Part shown: one piece after another, positions 1 through 7,344 of the stretch
How positions within the stretch are numbered: position 1 is the stretch's first letter
Layout: every line of letters begins with the position of its first letter
Assembly (NCBI GenBank): GCA_017992475.1
Contig: JAGOOO010000014.1
Location: 1-33,794 of the forward strand
DNA: 33,794 nucleotides
From: Caldisericia bacterium
Lineage (GTDB): Bacteria > Caldisericota > Caldisericia > JAAYUI01
Reading direction: 5' to 3'
The notes under the pieces: model-generated
Seen by the model: the letters and a program-made list of their open reading frames with translations, nothing else
Database searches by the model: none
What the model was told of the DNA's origin: nothing
Position numbers and translations under genes: made by a program

Positions 1-2
1 TA

Positions 3-218
3 CTCTCCGGTAAAAAAATAATCTATATCCTGGAAGGCAGAACATTACAGCTAACAATAGGGTCCCAAAAAGCATCATTCCAGGGAAAAGAAATGGACAT
101 GGGTTCACCATGCTACATGTATGGCAAAGTACCACTTGTGCCCCTCAGGTTTGTTGCCGAAACACTTGGCGCAACCTTGATGTCCGAGAGCAACAAAATA
201 ATTGTCGAATACCCATGA
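3..218 (+). CDS. C-terminal end of a copper amine oxidase N-terminal ('stalk') domain protein, 5' truncated by window edge
   Basis: Reading frame 3 is open from the window edge to a TGA at 216-218, giving 71 residues. The peptide has the typical end of a stalk domain (PF07833): a beta-rich stretch, an 'NGK'-like segment (FQGKEMDMG), then VPLVPLRFVAETLGA and a final strand (NKIIVEYP). Such domains sit in exported, wall-associated proteins of Firmicutes and related phyla and no longer have oxidase activity. The stop overlaps the start of the next gene (ATGA at 215-218), so it is co-translated with wecG and csaB. The N-terminal part lies outside the window. In other genomes a phosphodiester glycosidase carrying a stalk domain is found beside tagA/csaB, and this could be one, but that is inference. 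Confidence 0.75.
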   Translation, partial: LSGKKIIYILEGRTLQLTIGSQKASFQGKEMDMGSPCYMYGKVPLVPLRFVAETLGATLMSESNKIIVEYP

Positions 219-937
219 ACGAAACTGGCAATTTTATAAGGGGACTCAGATGGCACATCGGCGATCTTGATGGCACCGCAGATAGAATCGCAAACCTTCT
301 AAATGACAACAAAATCAATCACATAATCACAACAAATATGGAGATTCTTTCCATGGCTTTCAAAAATAAAGAACTCCGGGAATTGTGTACAAATGCCGAT
401 ATGCACGTTCCGGATGGCATTGGCGCCGTAAGGTTGCTTAAAAAGCTTGGTTTTTCAAAAACACAAAGAATCCCTGGCATAGAGCTCTGTCTTGAGGCAC
501 TCAAAAAAATGCCCGAAGGAACAAAGATTTACCTGTTTGGGGCAAGGGAAGGTGTTGCCATAAAAGCCCTTGAAAAACTTTCTGCCAGGTTCCTCCAACT
601 GACCTTTGCTGGTTGGCATGAGGGTTTCGGATATGAAGGCAACAAATTGGTGGAAGAGATAAACAATTCCGGGGCACAAGTTCTCCTTGTGGCCCTGGGC
701 GTCCCAAAACAGGAACTGTGGATAGCAAAAAACAAGTGTAATCTAAATAATATTCGTGTTGCAATAGGGGTCGGCGGGAGCTTTGATGTTTGGGCCGGAG
801 ATGTAAACAGGGCACCCAGGTTTTTCCAGAAAACAAATCTGGAATGGGCCTGGCGCATTTTATCGCAACCTGCAAGATTGCCAAAGTTTTTGAAGACCCT
901 TGCCGGTTTTCTTCCGATCTATTTGAGGGCAAAATGA
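215..937 (+). CDS. wecG/tagA: WecG/TagA/CpsF family glycosyltransferase (GT26)
   Basis: A 240-residue protein, the usual length for GT26 enzymes, which transfer N-acetylmannosamine or its uronate from a UDP-sugar to a lipid-linked GlcNAc at the inner face of the membrane. Family signatures in order are the TTNMEIL segment near residue 36, HVPDGIGAV around residue 65, PGIELC, the LFGAREGV turn, LGVPKQELW, GVGGSFDVWAG, RAP and the C-terminal NLEWAWRIL. The ATG at 215 is chosen because it overlaps the upstream TGA and removes an unrelated N-terminal extension. It overlaps csaB by ATGA. The tagO and wecB genes at 12.3-14.3 kb could supply the lipid acceptor and the ManNAc donor. Confidence 0.9.
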   Translation: MNETGNFIRGLRWHIGDLDGTADRIANLLNDNKINHIITTNMEILSMAFKNKELRELCTNADMHVPDGIGAVRLLKKLGFSKTQRIPGIELCLEALKKMPEGTKIYLFGAREGVAIKALEKLSARFLQLTFAGWHEGFGYEGNKLVEEINNSGAQVLLVALGVPKQELWIAKNKCNLNNIRVAIGVGGSFDVWAGDVNRAPRFFQKTNLEWAWRILSQPARLPKFLKTLAGFLPIYLRAK

Positions 938-2001
938 AGAAACTCACCCTCTGGGGCTACTATGGATTTGGAAATGTTGGCGATGAGGCGCTTCTTGATG
1001 TTTGCCTGAGTCTCATGAAAGATGTCAAAGTTGACCTCGTATGTGGGCCTATGCCATCGGTTAAAGTTTCAGAAAAGCTGTCCATTGTCCCGAGGAGCCC
1101 GGAAAATCTGTACAAATCAATAAGATCTTCTGATGGTTTTGTGCTTGGCGCCGGGGGTTTGATACACGAGAGAGCAAAACCACTCGGAACCTACTACCAC
1201 CTTTTGGGGCCATTCATATCAAAGTATTCCAGGAAACCATACTGCGCCATTGGCCAGCAAATCGGCCCTTTTCAGAGGGACCTAACAAAAATACTCGCAA
1301 AAAAAGCACTTGAAAAGGCAAGATTTATAACCGTTAGAGGCAATATCTCGCAAGTTGAAGCAAGCTTTCTTGGTCTGAACACAACACTTTCTGCAGATCT
1401 GGCATTTCTCCTGAACCCCGAAGACCCATCAAGCGAAATTAAAAAAGTAATCGAATCAATGCCAAAACCAAGAATAATTTTTGCACCAGCTTCTTACATG
1501 GAGGAAACCCCTTCTCCAGAATTCTGCGCAAAAGTTCTTGGAAGGATCATCTCATTAACCGGTGGCTCTTTAATAATAATCCCGTTTTTCCCGGGCAAAG
1601 ATGACGAATTTGGCGAAAAGACAGAGACGTTATTGCTCCCTGGAAGGGTACTGAGGCTCAAAAGTCTTATTGACTGGCGAGATGCCTTTGGGGCATTCAA
1701 CTTATGCGATTTTTCGGTCCCAATGAGACTTCACTCTGTTATAGCATCCTCACTGGCCTGTATTCCAGCTTTGCCCATGCCATACTTTCAAAAAGTACGT
1801 TCCATATCCTCCGAGATAGGCTATAGCACCATGATTGAAAAGGATGATCCAGATTGGGAGCAAAAATGCCTGTCCTTCCTCTCCACAAGCCAAAATATAT
1901 GCCAGCAAACAGCTCTTCTCGCAAAAGATATGAGGAAGCGTGCCGAGATAACCGCAAAGTTAATGGAGGGCTTCATTGGGGATATGGAAAGAACTGCTTG
2001 A
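934..2001 (+). CDS. csaB: Polysaccharide pyruvyl transferase CsaB
   Basis: A 355-residue enzyme of the polysaccharide pyruvyl transferase family (PF04230). CsaB adds ketal-linked pyruvate to the secondary cell-wall polymer, creating the anchor recognised by SLH-domain S-layer proteins. The N-terminus GYYGFGNVGDEALL, the 'GAGGLIHE' segment, IGQQIGPF and the C-terminal PMRLHSVIASSLACIP are typical. The ATG at 934 is preferred because it gives a four-base ATGA overlap with wecG and starts at the conserved MKKLTLWGYYG; upstream starts would read through wecG in another frame. Pairing with a GT26 enzyme and a stalk protein supports a role in wall polymer decoration. No SLH-domain gene is visible in the window. 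Confidence 0.9.
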   Translation: MKKLTLWGYYGFGNVGDEALLDVCLSLMKDVKVDLVCGPMPSVKVSEKLSIVPRSPENLYKSIRSSDGFVLGAGGLIHERAKPLGTYYHLLGPFISKYSRKPYCAIGQQIGPFQRDLTKILAKKALEKARFITVRGNISQVEASFLGLNTTLSADLAFLLNPEDPSSEIKKVIESMPKPRIIFAPASYMEETPSPEFCAKVLGRIISLTGGSLIIIPFFPGKDDEFGEKTETLLLPGRVLRLKSLIDWRDAFGAFNLCDFSVPMRLHSVIASSLACIPALPMPYFQKVRSISSEIGYSTMIEKDDPDWEQKCLSFLSTSQNICQQTALLAKDMRKRAEITAKLMEGFIGDMERTA

Positions 2002-2611
2002 TTTCGTATTCCCTCCATCATGTGTGCTGTGCGGGGAAAACGGCACCCACCCCCTGTGCCGCAGTTGCATGGGAAAAATAGAAATAGATCCCGTTTGTTC
2101 GACCAAAATGGGGTTGACGGTCACCAGTTTTTCAAAATACGAGGATGCAACAAGAACAATGCTGGCAAGGTTCAAGTATGACTTTCAGGAACAAGTAGGG
2201 GTAATCATCGCAGACCTCATGACCCCGTACTTATCGACTCTCGCGCCAAGAATACTCGTCCCGGTACCATTGCATTTCGTCAAGATACGCCAGAGAGGAT
2301 TTAACCAGTCTGCGATCATTGCAAAAAGACTTTCAAAAAATCTCGGCTGGAAATATACCCCAAGGCTCATCATCAGGCAAAGGAACACAAAACCCCAGTT
2401 TGAGCTCGATGATGAAGAGCGGCTGGCAAATGTAGAAAAAGCTTTTGCCAGATATCCTTTTGCAACCATACATCCGGACCACCCATACATGCTTGTTGAT
2501 GACATCGTCACCACCGGAGCAACACTGGCAAGCTGTGCAAAAATGTTAAGAGAGTCAGGTGCAACAAGGATCGAAGGCCTTACTTTTGCCAGGGCGAGGA
2601 ATGTAAACTAG
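1976..2611 (+). CDS. comF: ComF family protein (zinc-finger phosphoribosyltransferase-like)
   Basis: A 211-residue protein with the two parts of the ComF family. The N-terminal four-cysteine zinc-binding knuckle has C16, C19, C28 and C31 (CVLC and CRSC). The C-terminal PRTase-type domain carries the PRPP-binding loop MLVDDIVTTGAT around residues 170-181, with 'RGFNQ' before it. ComF is linked to DNA uptake in competent bacteria, but many homologues have no demonstrated role. The start is a TTG at 1976 preceded by GGAGGG at 1965-1970 with a five-base spacer. It lies inside the last codons of csaB (26-base overlap), so translation is probably coupled. Confidence 0.88.
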   Translation: MGIWKELLDFVFPPSCVLCGENGTHPLCRSCMGKIEIDPVCSTKMGLTVTSFSKYEDATRTMLARFKYDFQEQVGVIIADLMTPYLSTLAPRILVPVPLHFVKIRQRGFNQSAIIAKRLSKNLGWKYTPRLIIRQRNTKPQFELDDEERLANVEKAFARYPFATIHPDHPYMLVDDIVTTGATLASCAKMLRESGATRIEGLTFARARNVN

Positions 2612-2667
2612 CAACCATTGAAACGCGAGGAATTTGTGATAAATAAAACCGCCATGGAGGAAAGAAT

Positions 2668-3216
2668 ATGAAAAACTCATGGTTTAGTTTCCTGGTTCAC
2701 CTAAGAAGTCTTGTCACTGTATCAATTCTTACAGCCTTTGCAATCGCCTCAAAGTTTGCAACCTTCTTCATTGGAGCAACAAAATTCGATCCAGCTGGTC
2801 CTGCAGTAATAATGATCGCTGGCATGATGTATGGGCCAATCGCTGGCGCAATTGTTGGAGGTTTAGCTGATTTTCTCGGTTTCCTTGTATACAACCCTAC
2901 GGGGTTCGCATGGAACCCGGTAGTGACAGTTGGAAATATCTGTCTTGGTTTCTTTGCCGGCCTTTTTTATTGGATTTTTAAATATTTTTCCAAGCCAAAA
3001 CAGGCCGCGGCACTACCAATAATAATATCTACCTTTGCTGGAAGATTGATAGGATTTTTTGTCACAACATGGGGGCTTATTGCCACATACAAAATGGATT
3101 TCTACGGAACCCTCATGGCAAGAATTCCCTCAGAACCATTTCTAATGATCTGGTATATCGTGGTCACCCTGGCAATCATGCTCTGGGTAGAAAAAAACAA
3201 ATGGAGTGAAGAATGA
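2668..3216 (+). CDS. ECF transporter S component, folate (FolT)-like
   Basis: A 182-residue hydrophobic protein with about six predicted membrane segments, the size and shape of the substrate-binding S component of energy-coupling factor vitamin importers. The MMYGPIAGAIVGGLADFLGF stretch near residue 50 resembles the folate-type S family, and PAGPAVIMIAG precedes it. The substrate remains uncertain because S components diverge quickly. GGAGG at 2656-2660 precedes the ATG by seven bases. No EcfA or EcfT gene is nearby, so it would rely on a shared energising module encoded elsewhere. It overlaps the following HMA gene by ATGA. Confidence 0.75.
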   Translation: MKNSWFSFLVHLRSLVTVSILTAFAIASKFATFFIGATKFDPAGPAVIMIAGMMYGPIAGAIVGGLADFLGFLVYNPTGFAWNPVVTVGNICLGFFAGLFYWIFKYFSKPKQAAALPIIISTFAGRLIGFFVTTWGLIATYKMDFYGTLMARIPSEPFLMIWYIVVTLAIMLWVEKNKWSEE

Positions 3217-3419
3217 CGGTAGACATCAGAAGCAAAAGTATAATGTGCAGTGGCTGTGCGCAAACCATCACCAAGGCCCTGATGGGTGTCATAGGGGTCA
3301 AGTCGGTATCGGTTGATGTGCCCAAAAAAACAGTCACCGTGGACTTTGACGAGAGAACAACCAGCGAGCTTGTGCTCAGGACTGTAATGATAGGAGCCGG
3401 CTACCCGCCAGACGCCTGA
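3213..3419 (+). CDS. Small heavy-metal-associated (HMA) domain protein, copper-chaperone-like
   Basis: A 68-residue single HMA domain. The metal-binding loop is IMCSGCAQTI near residues 10-19, with a CxxC pair. It is followed by a helix, a GVKSVSVDV strand, a KKTVTVDF strand and a terminal GAGYPPDA, the usual ferredoxin-like pattern. CopZ-type proteins of this size bind Cu(I) or other soft metals and hand them to transporters or regulators. The ATGA overlap with the ECF S-component gene shows tight co-translation, an unusual partner for an HMA protein. No copper ATPase is in the window, so the metal and partner are unknown. Confidence 0.85.
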   Translation: MTVDIRSKSIMCSGCAQTITKALMGVIGVKSVSVDVPKKTVTVDFDERTTSELVLRTVMIGAGYPPDA

Positions 3420-3426
3420 TCCAGGC

Positions 3427-4374
3427 CTAGTAAAGCAAGTAGAAGAGGCCAAGCATCAGCAAGCCAAAAACTGCTGATGCCACCCAGAACACCACCACCA
3501 CTTTGATCTCTTTCCAGCCGGAAAGTTCAAAGTGGTGGTGGATTGGACTCATCTTAAAAATTCTGACACCCTTTTTCAGCGGAGATATGTATTTTGTGTA
3601 TTTGAAATAACCCACCTGAATCATCGAGGAAAGCGCCTCTATGATGAAGAGGCCTGCACCAACAGCGAAAAGCCAGATATGTCCTGAATAGATCGCAGAG
3701 ACAACAAGCACTCCGCCGATAGCATTTGACCCAAAATTCCCCATCCATATCTTTGCGGGCTTCAAATTGACAAAGAGAAAACCCAGAAGGGCACCTGCAA
3801 GAGCAAGCGGGACAACTGTCGCTGTAGGCTGTGTCGCCCAGATGATAGGTGCGAGGCACAACAAAGTGATTGATGAAGCCCCTGCTGCGAGGCCATCAAG
3901 ACCATCTGCAAGATTGACCGCATTGACCCCGCCAACCATGATAAACAGATAGAATGCGAAATTGAGCCAGTTTGGGGCTGATTGCCCAAAGGCACTTGGC
4001 AGGGTGCCCCAATTAAAAATGAGGAACGGCAAAGCAAAAATTACCTGGAGGATTACAGTCCATCTACCTGAAAGACCATATGGCGAGTGACGGAAAACTT
4101 TGATATAATCGTCTATAAAACCCACCAGCCCATAAGCAATCAGGGCATAGACTCCCCAAAAAACATCTTTTGTCTTTACTGGTGAAATGATGACAGCAAG
4201 CAATGTTGCCAAAATGAAAATAAAACCACCCATGGTTGGAGTTCCAGCTTTTGCATAATGTGTTTTTGGGCCTTCTTCCCTAACCTGCTGACCAGCTTTT
4301 AATTTGCGCATAAGCCAAATGACTGGCCATGAAAAAACAAGCGAAAATATAAACGAGAAAATCAAAGATTCCAT
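3427..4374 (-). CDS. mraY: Phospho-MurNAc-pentapeptide transferase MraY, with a catalytic-site Asp replaced by Asn
   Basis: A 315-residue multi-pass membrane protein of the PNPT superfamily; MraY makes lipid I on undecaprenyl phosphate. MraY-specific marks are DDYIKVF (D88, D89), NAVNLADGLDGLAAG, QVGYFKYT and MSPIHHHFELSGW (H279-H281). The third catalytic aspartate, D267 in E. coli MraY (motif MGD), is N213 here (WMGNFGSNAIGG), which is unexpected. The start at 4374 is preferred over 4398 because GAGGTG lies just upstream and it begins at MESLIF. The protein is slightly short for the family (320-360). The gene stands alone against its neighbours, outside any mur/fts cluster, with its own promoter. 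Confidence 0.88.
   Translation of the reverse strand: MESLIFSFIFSLVFSWPVIWLMRKLKAGQQVREEGPKTHYAKAGTPTMGGFIFILATLLAVIISPVKTKDVFWGVYALIAYGLVGFIDDYIKVFRHSPYGLSGRWTVILQVIFALPFLIFNWGTLPSAFGQSAPNWLNFAFYLFIMVGGVNAVNLADGLDGLAAGASSITLLCLAPIIWATQPTATVVPLALAGALLGFLFVNLKPAKIWMGNFGSNAIGGVLVVSAIYSGHIWLFAVGAGLFIIEALSSMIQVGYFKYTKYISPLKKGVRIFKMSPIHHHFELSGWKEIKVVVVFWVASAVFGLLMLGLFYLLY
3453..3480. repeat. 9-bp perfect inverted repeat (possible hairpin) at a convergent gene junction
   Basis: GCATCAGCA at 3453-3461 is the exact reverse complement of TGCTGATGC at 3472-3480, with a 10-base loop. It lies inside the 3' end of mraY and about 34 bases past the stop of the convergent HMA gene. There is no U tract, so it is not a textbook intrinsic terminator. 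It could still stop or stabilise the 3' end of the plus-strand transcript. Confidence 0.45.
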
Positions 4375-4396
4375 TTTCACCTCACAAATACAAGGC

Positions 4397-4424
4397 ATTA
4401 TAACTTCCGAGTGTTTCGTGTAAA
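4397..4424 (-). promoter_or_regulatory. Sigma70-type promoter for mraY
   Basis: Read on the minus strand, a TTTACA -35 box (4424-4419) is followed by a 16-base spacer and a perfect TATAAT -10 box (4402-4397). The expected transcript start is near 4390, about 16 bases upstream of the ATG at 4374, leaving room for the GAGGTG ribosome binding site. It sits in the short gap between divergent mraY and apeB. Confidence 0.65.
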
Positions 4425-4428
4425 GTGA

Positions 4429-4449
4429 GGGTAAGTTTTGTTTTTACCC
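4429..4449. repeat. 6-bp inverted repeat between divergent mraY and apeB
   Basis: GGGTAA (4429-4434) and TTACCC (4444-4449) form a dyad around a nine-base T-rich loop, just upstream of the mraY -35 box and about 45 bases before the apeB start. It may be an operator for the divergent pair or a leader hairpin of apeB. The evidence is only the symmetry and position. Confidence 0.25.
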
Positions 4450-4493
4450 AAATAGTTTTAGATTAGATTTGTGTTTATATTATAGGAGGCAAC

Positions 4494-5915
4494 ATGAGCG
4501 AAGAAGAAAAAAAAGAAACGCTGGGTTCCAAGCTGTTCTATAAAACCAAAAACGTTTGGGAAACCACAGAGAACCACGCTGAAATCATGAATTTTGCAAA
4601 ACCATACAAAACATTCCTCGACCAGTGCAAAACTGAAAGGGAAGCTGTGGCTTGGGCTGCAAAAAAGCTTGAGGACGCTGGTTTCAAAACACCTGGCAAT
4701 GGAGACAAAATCTTCATGGTCAATAGGGGCAAGGCAGTCATCGCTGCAAGGCTTGGCAAAAAGCCGATCAAGGAAGGCTTCAACATTGTGGTTTCACACG
4801 TTGATGCACCAAGACTGGATCTCAAGCAAGTGCCATTCTACGAAGATTCCGGGCACGCAATGCTCGATACCCACTACTATGGCGGAATAAAAAAATACCA
4901 GTGGGCCAACATACCGCTTGCCATGCACGGCAGGATAATCAAGGCTGATGGCTCAAAGATTGATCTTGTCTGGGGTGAAGACGAGAATGAGGGATCACTC
5001 CTGATTCCAGATATCCTCATCCACCTTGCACAGAAGCAGATGGAAGGGTCGGCCGCAAAGGCACTCACAGGCGAACAGATGAACGCTATAGCCGGAACGA
5101 TCCCAATACCAGGCAAGGAATATGAGAAAGAGTCAGACAAGGTAAAATTGAATGTTCTCAAAATTCTCAACGACAAGTATGGCATCACAGAGGCAGATTT
5201 TGTCTCGGCAGAGATCGAGCTCGTTCCATCAGAAAACTGCAGGGAGATTGGCATAGACAATTCCTGCATCATTGGCTACGGCCATGATGACAGGATATGT
5301 TCCTATTCCGCACTCCAGGCCCTTCTGGATATGAAGGAACAGCCAGAGCGTACCGCAATAGCATACCTCGTCGACAAGGAAGAGATCGGTTCCGAAGGTA
5401 CAACCGGTGCAATCACAAAATTCCTTGAATACTTTATCGAGAAGATTGCCGGTACATGCGATACAACAGAAATCATGCAGAATTCGTTCTGCATGTCAGG
5501 TGATGTAAATGCAGGATATGATGTCAACTTCAAGGAAAATTTCGAAGCGAAGAATGCCTCTTTCCTTGGTAAGGGCATAACCATAACAAAATTCACTGGC
5601 AGGGGTGGAAAAGGTGGAGCAAATGATGCATCGGCCGAATTAATGGGCGCAATAAGGAAGCTCCTCTCCGACAATAACGTAGTTTTCCAGACCGCAGAGC
5701 TTGGCGCTGTCGATATTGGTGGCGGTGGGACTGTTGCAATGTACTTCGCGGCAAGAGGGATAGACACAATCGATGCTGGTCCGGCAGTCCTCGGAATGCA
5801 CGCACCAAAAGAAACCATAAGTAAGGCAGACCTCTTCAGCACCTATCAGGCGTACAAAACCTTCCTCGACAAATTCGCCGGGGAGTATGCAAAGATAGCT
5901 AAAAATACCAACTGA
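4494..5915 (+). CDS. apeB: M18 family metallo-aminopeptidase
   Basis: A 473-residue cytosolic zinc aminopeptidase of family M18 (aspartyl or general aminopeptidase group), which removes N-terminal residues from peptides. Zinc-site motifs are visible in order: SHVDAPRLDLK with the first His/Asp ligands near residue 100, DKEEIGSEGTTGA with the catalytic Glu pair, MSGDVNAGYD, and GMHAPKETISKADL with the last His ligand. Length and order fit the bacterial 'M18 aminopeptidase 1' group, which is longer than the yeast-like group. AGGAGG at 4484-4489 with a four-base spacer fixes the ATG. The gene is divergent from mraY and overlaps dut by one base (TGATG), so it heads an apeB-dut-BtrH-like operon. 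Confidence 0.9.
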   Translation: MSEEEKKETLGSKLFYKTKNVWETTENHAEIMNFAKPYKTFLDQCKTEREAVAWAAKKLEDAGFKTPGNGDKIFMVNRGKAVIAARLGKKPIKEGFNIVVSHVDAPRLDLKQVPFYEDSGHAMLDTHYYGGIKKYQWANIPLAMHGRIIKADGSKIDLVWGEDENEGSLLIPDILIHLAQKQMEGSAAKALTGEQMNAIAGTIPIPGKEYEKESDKVKLNVLKILNDKYGITEADFVSAEIELVPSENCREIGIDNSCIIGYGHDDRICSYSALQALLDMKEQPERTAIAYLVDKEEIGSEGTTGAITKFLEYFIEKIAGTCDTTEIMQNSFCMSGDVNAGYDVNFKENFEAKNASFLGKGITITKFTGRGGKGGANDASAELMGAIRKLLSDNNVVFQTAELGAVDIGGGGTVAMYFAARGIDTIDAGPAVLGMHAPKETISKADLFSTYQAYKTFLDKFAGEYAKIAKNTN

Positions 5916-6334
5916 TGAAAATCAAAAAGCTCAGACAGGATGCAATACTTCCTCAAAGAGCACATGACACAGACGCAGGGCTCGACCTCACCACACCGGA
6001 TGAGGTCGAGCTTTTGCCTTTAGAGAGAAAGCTTGTCATGCTCGGATTTTCAATGTCCATTCCCGACGGGATGGTCGGTCTCGTTTGCCCCCGCTCAGGG
6101 CTTGCGGCCAAAAATGGCATAACCGTGTTGAACGCACCAGGAATAGTTGATTCGGGATACAGGGGTGAAGTAGGGGTTGTGCTGATCAATCTTGGGAAAG
6201 ACAAAACCGTGCTTCCAAAAGGTTCAAGGATTGCCCAGATGGTCATTGTATCATACAATGACATGCAGCCGGTGTGGGCCGAAAACCTTGATGAAACAGA
6301 GAGAGGGCAAGGCGGTTTCGGTTCAACTTCCTGA
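5915..6334 (+). CDS. dut: Deoxyuridine 5'-triphosphate nucleotidohydrolase (dUTPase)
   Basis: A 139-residue trimeric-type dUTPase that hydrolyses dUTP to dUMP and pyrophosphate, keeping uracil out of DNA and feeding dTMP synthesis. All five family motifs are present: DTDAGLDL (motif 1), PRSGLA (motif 2), GIVDSGYRGEV (motif 3, catalytic Asp and uracil-pocket Tyr), GSRIAQMV (motif 4) and the C-terminal ERGQGGFGSTS (motif 5, P-loop-like). The start overlaps the apeB stop in TGATG. The next gene's ribosome binding site begins at this gene's stop codon. Confidence 0.95.
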   Translation: MKIKKLRQDAILPQRAHDTDAGLDLTTPDEVELLPLERKLVMLGFSMSIPDGMVGLVCPRSGLAAKNGITVLNAPGIVDSGYRGEVGVVLINLGKDKTVLPKGSRIAQMVIVSYNDMQPVWAENLDETERGQGGFGSTS

Positions 6335-6347
6335 GGAGGAAGTTACT

Positions 6348-7283
6348 TTGGACAAGCAACATATTGAATTGTTCACTAATCTTGACGGGAATTTTCATGA
6401 CTCATTCACGGAAGCACTTTCCACAACATTAAATATCAATGGAATTATCACCAGCACAGGTTTTCTGGCAGGACTCACGGGCACAGCATTCGCCCCCGCA
6501 TGCAATACCGACGAGGAATGTACTGCATGGTGGACGGAATCTGATTGCATTGATCACAGGCTCGATTTTATCAAAGATGCGATTAGTCTGGACATAAAAA
6601 CTTTCAACCTGGGAAAAGGAATATGGCCAATCCCTGAAAAATTGCCTGAAGAAGCATTGCTACACATTGCGAACGAGAAGGCAGTTCTCCTTAAATCATG
6701 GCCAGTGTGGCAAATTGCAGCCAACACAGATGGAAAGGCTGAAAAAATAGCGTTTAAGGGATTTGAAGGACTTGATTGGTGCGAAAACTGTTTCAAAAAT
6801 TGTTTTATTATTACAGCAAAGGTAAGATCCTCCGACGAAAAATGCACTGCACTTGAAGCCATAAAGCATGGTGCAAAGCTGGCCACAGGGAATTTTTCAA
6901 TTGGCACAACTTTTTGGGGGACAGCCCTCTATGATAAAGCGATCGAGAAGCTGGAAGAAGAGTATTTTTGCCCTTCTTGCAAAGAAGAGAGCATTGGCTG
7001 TGCATACAGAACATTCAGAAGGATTGAGGGAACCATTTTTTACGGAAAATCTTTCACCAACGAAATTAAAAAACTCGGTTTAATAAAAGGTCAAATTTCA
7101 AATGAGCTGACAAGCACTCTTGAAACTATGTCCAAGGTCGCAGAAAAATTGACAAGCAAGGGCTTCAGGGAAAGATATACTTCCGACAGTTTTGCATCAG
7201 ATTCAAAAATATCACTCCTGGAGCTGAAAAAAGGCCAGGAGAAAATTGGTGAGCTATGGACAAAAGCTGCTTTATCAATCTAA
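6348..7283 (+). CDS. Butirosin biosynthesis protein H (BtrH)-like protein, putative
   Basis: A 311-residue soluble protein starting with TTG at 6348. AGGAGG at 6334-6339 lies eight bases upstream, and longer in-frame starts would fall inside dut. The layout resembles BtrH_N/DUF4872 proteins, which have a papain-like acyltransferase or peptidase fold: an N-terminal FHDSFTEALSTTLNINGI segment, then FLAGLTGTAFAP, a middle strand region, the helical ALEAIKHGAKLATG, and ALYDKAIEKLEE before a final helical part. The position where BtrH-type enzymes carry a reactive Cys appears to be His-Asp here, so activity may be lost or changed. Eleven cysteines, including CENCFKNC and CPSC, hint at metal binding. 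Function is unknown; the family assignment is from pattern memory only. Confidence 0.5.
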   Translation: MDKQHIELFTNLDGNFHDSFTEALSTTLNINGIITSTGFLAGLTGTAFAPACNTDEECTAWWTESDCIDHRLDFIKDAISLDIKTFNLGKGIWPIPEKLPEEALLHIANEKAVLLKSWPVWQIAANTDGKAEKIAFKGFEGLDWCENCFKNCFIITAKVRSSDEKCTALEAIKHGAKLATGNFSIGTTFWGTALYDKAIEKLEEEYFCPSCKEESIGCAYRTFRRIEGTIFYGKSFTNEIKKLGLIKGQISNELTSTLETMSKVAEKLTSKGFRERYTSDSFASDSKISLLELKKGQEKIGELWTKAALSI

Positions 7284-7309
7284 TTAGAGGGTATATATAT
7301 TTTGACCCT

Positions 7310-7336
7310 TTGATTGTTATTTTTCTTTGCTAAAAT
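7310..7336 (+). promoter_or_regulatory. Candidate promoter giving a leaderless ydjC transcript
   Basis: TTGATT (7310-7315) and TAAAAT (7331-7336) are separated by 15 bases, and the -10 box is preceded by TGC, an extended -10 signature. The ATG of ydjC at 7345 is only eight bases past the -10 box and lacks a ribosome binding site, so transcription would start at or very near the start codon. A weak hairpin, AGGGT/ACCCT at 7288-7309 followed by T-rich sequence, precedes it and may end the upstream operon. Confidence 0.4.
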
Positions 7337-7344
7337 AGCCTGCA

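Noticed and set aside
501-947. 148-codon minus-strand open frame opposite wecG/tagA
   Set aside because: It is fully antisense to a well-conserved glycosyltransferase, has no domain pattern and no ribosome binding site.
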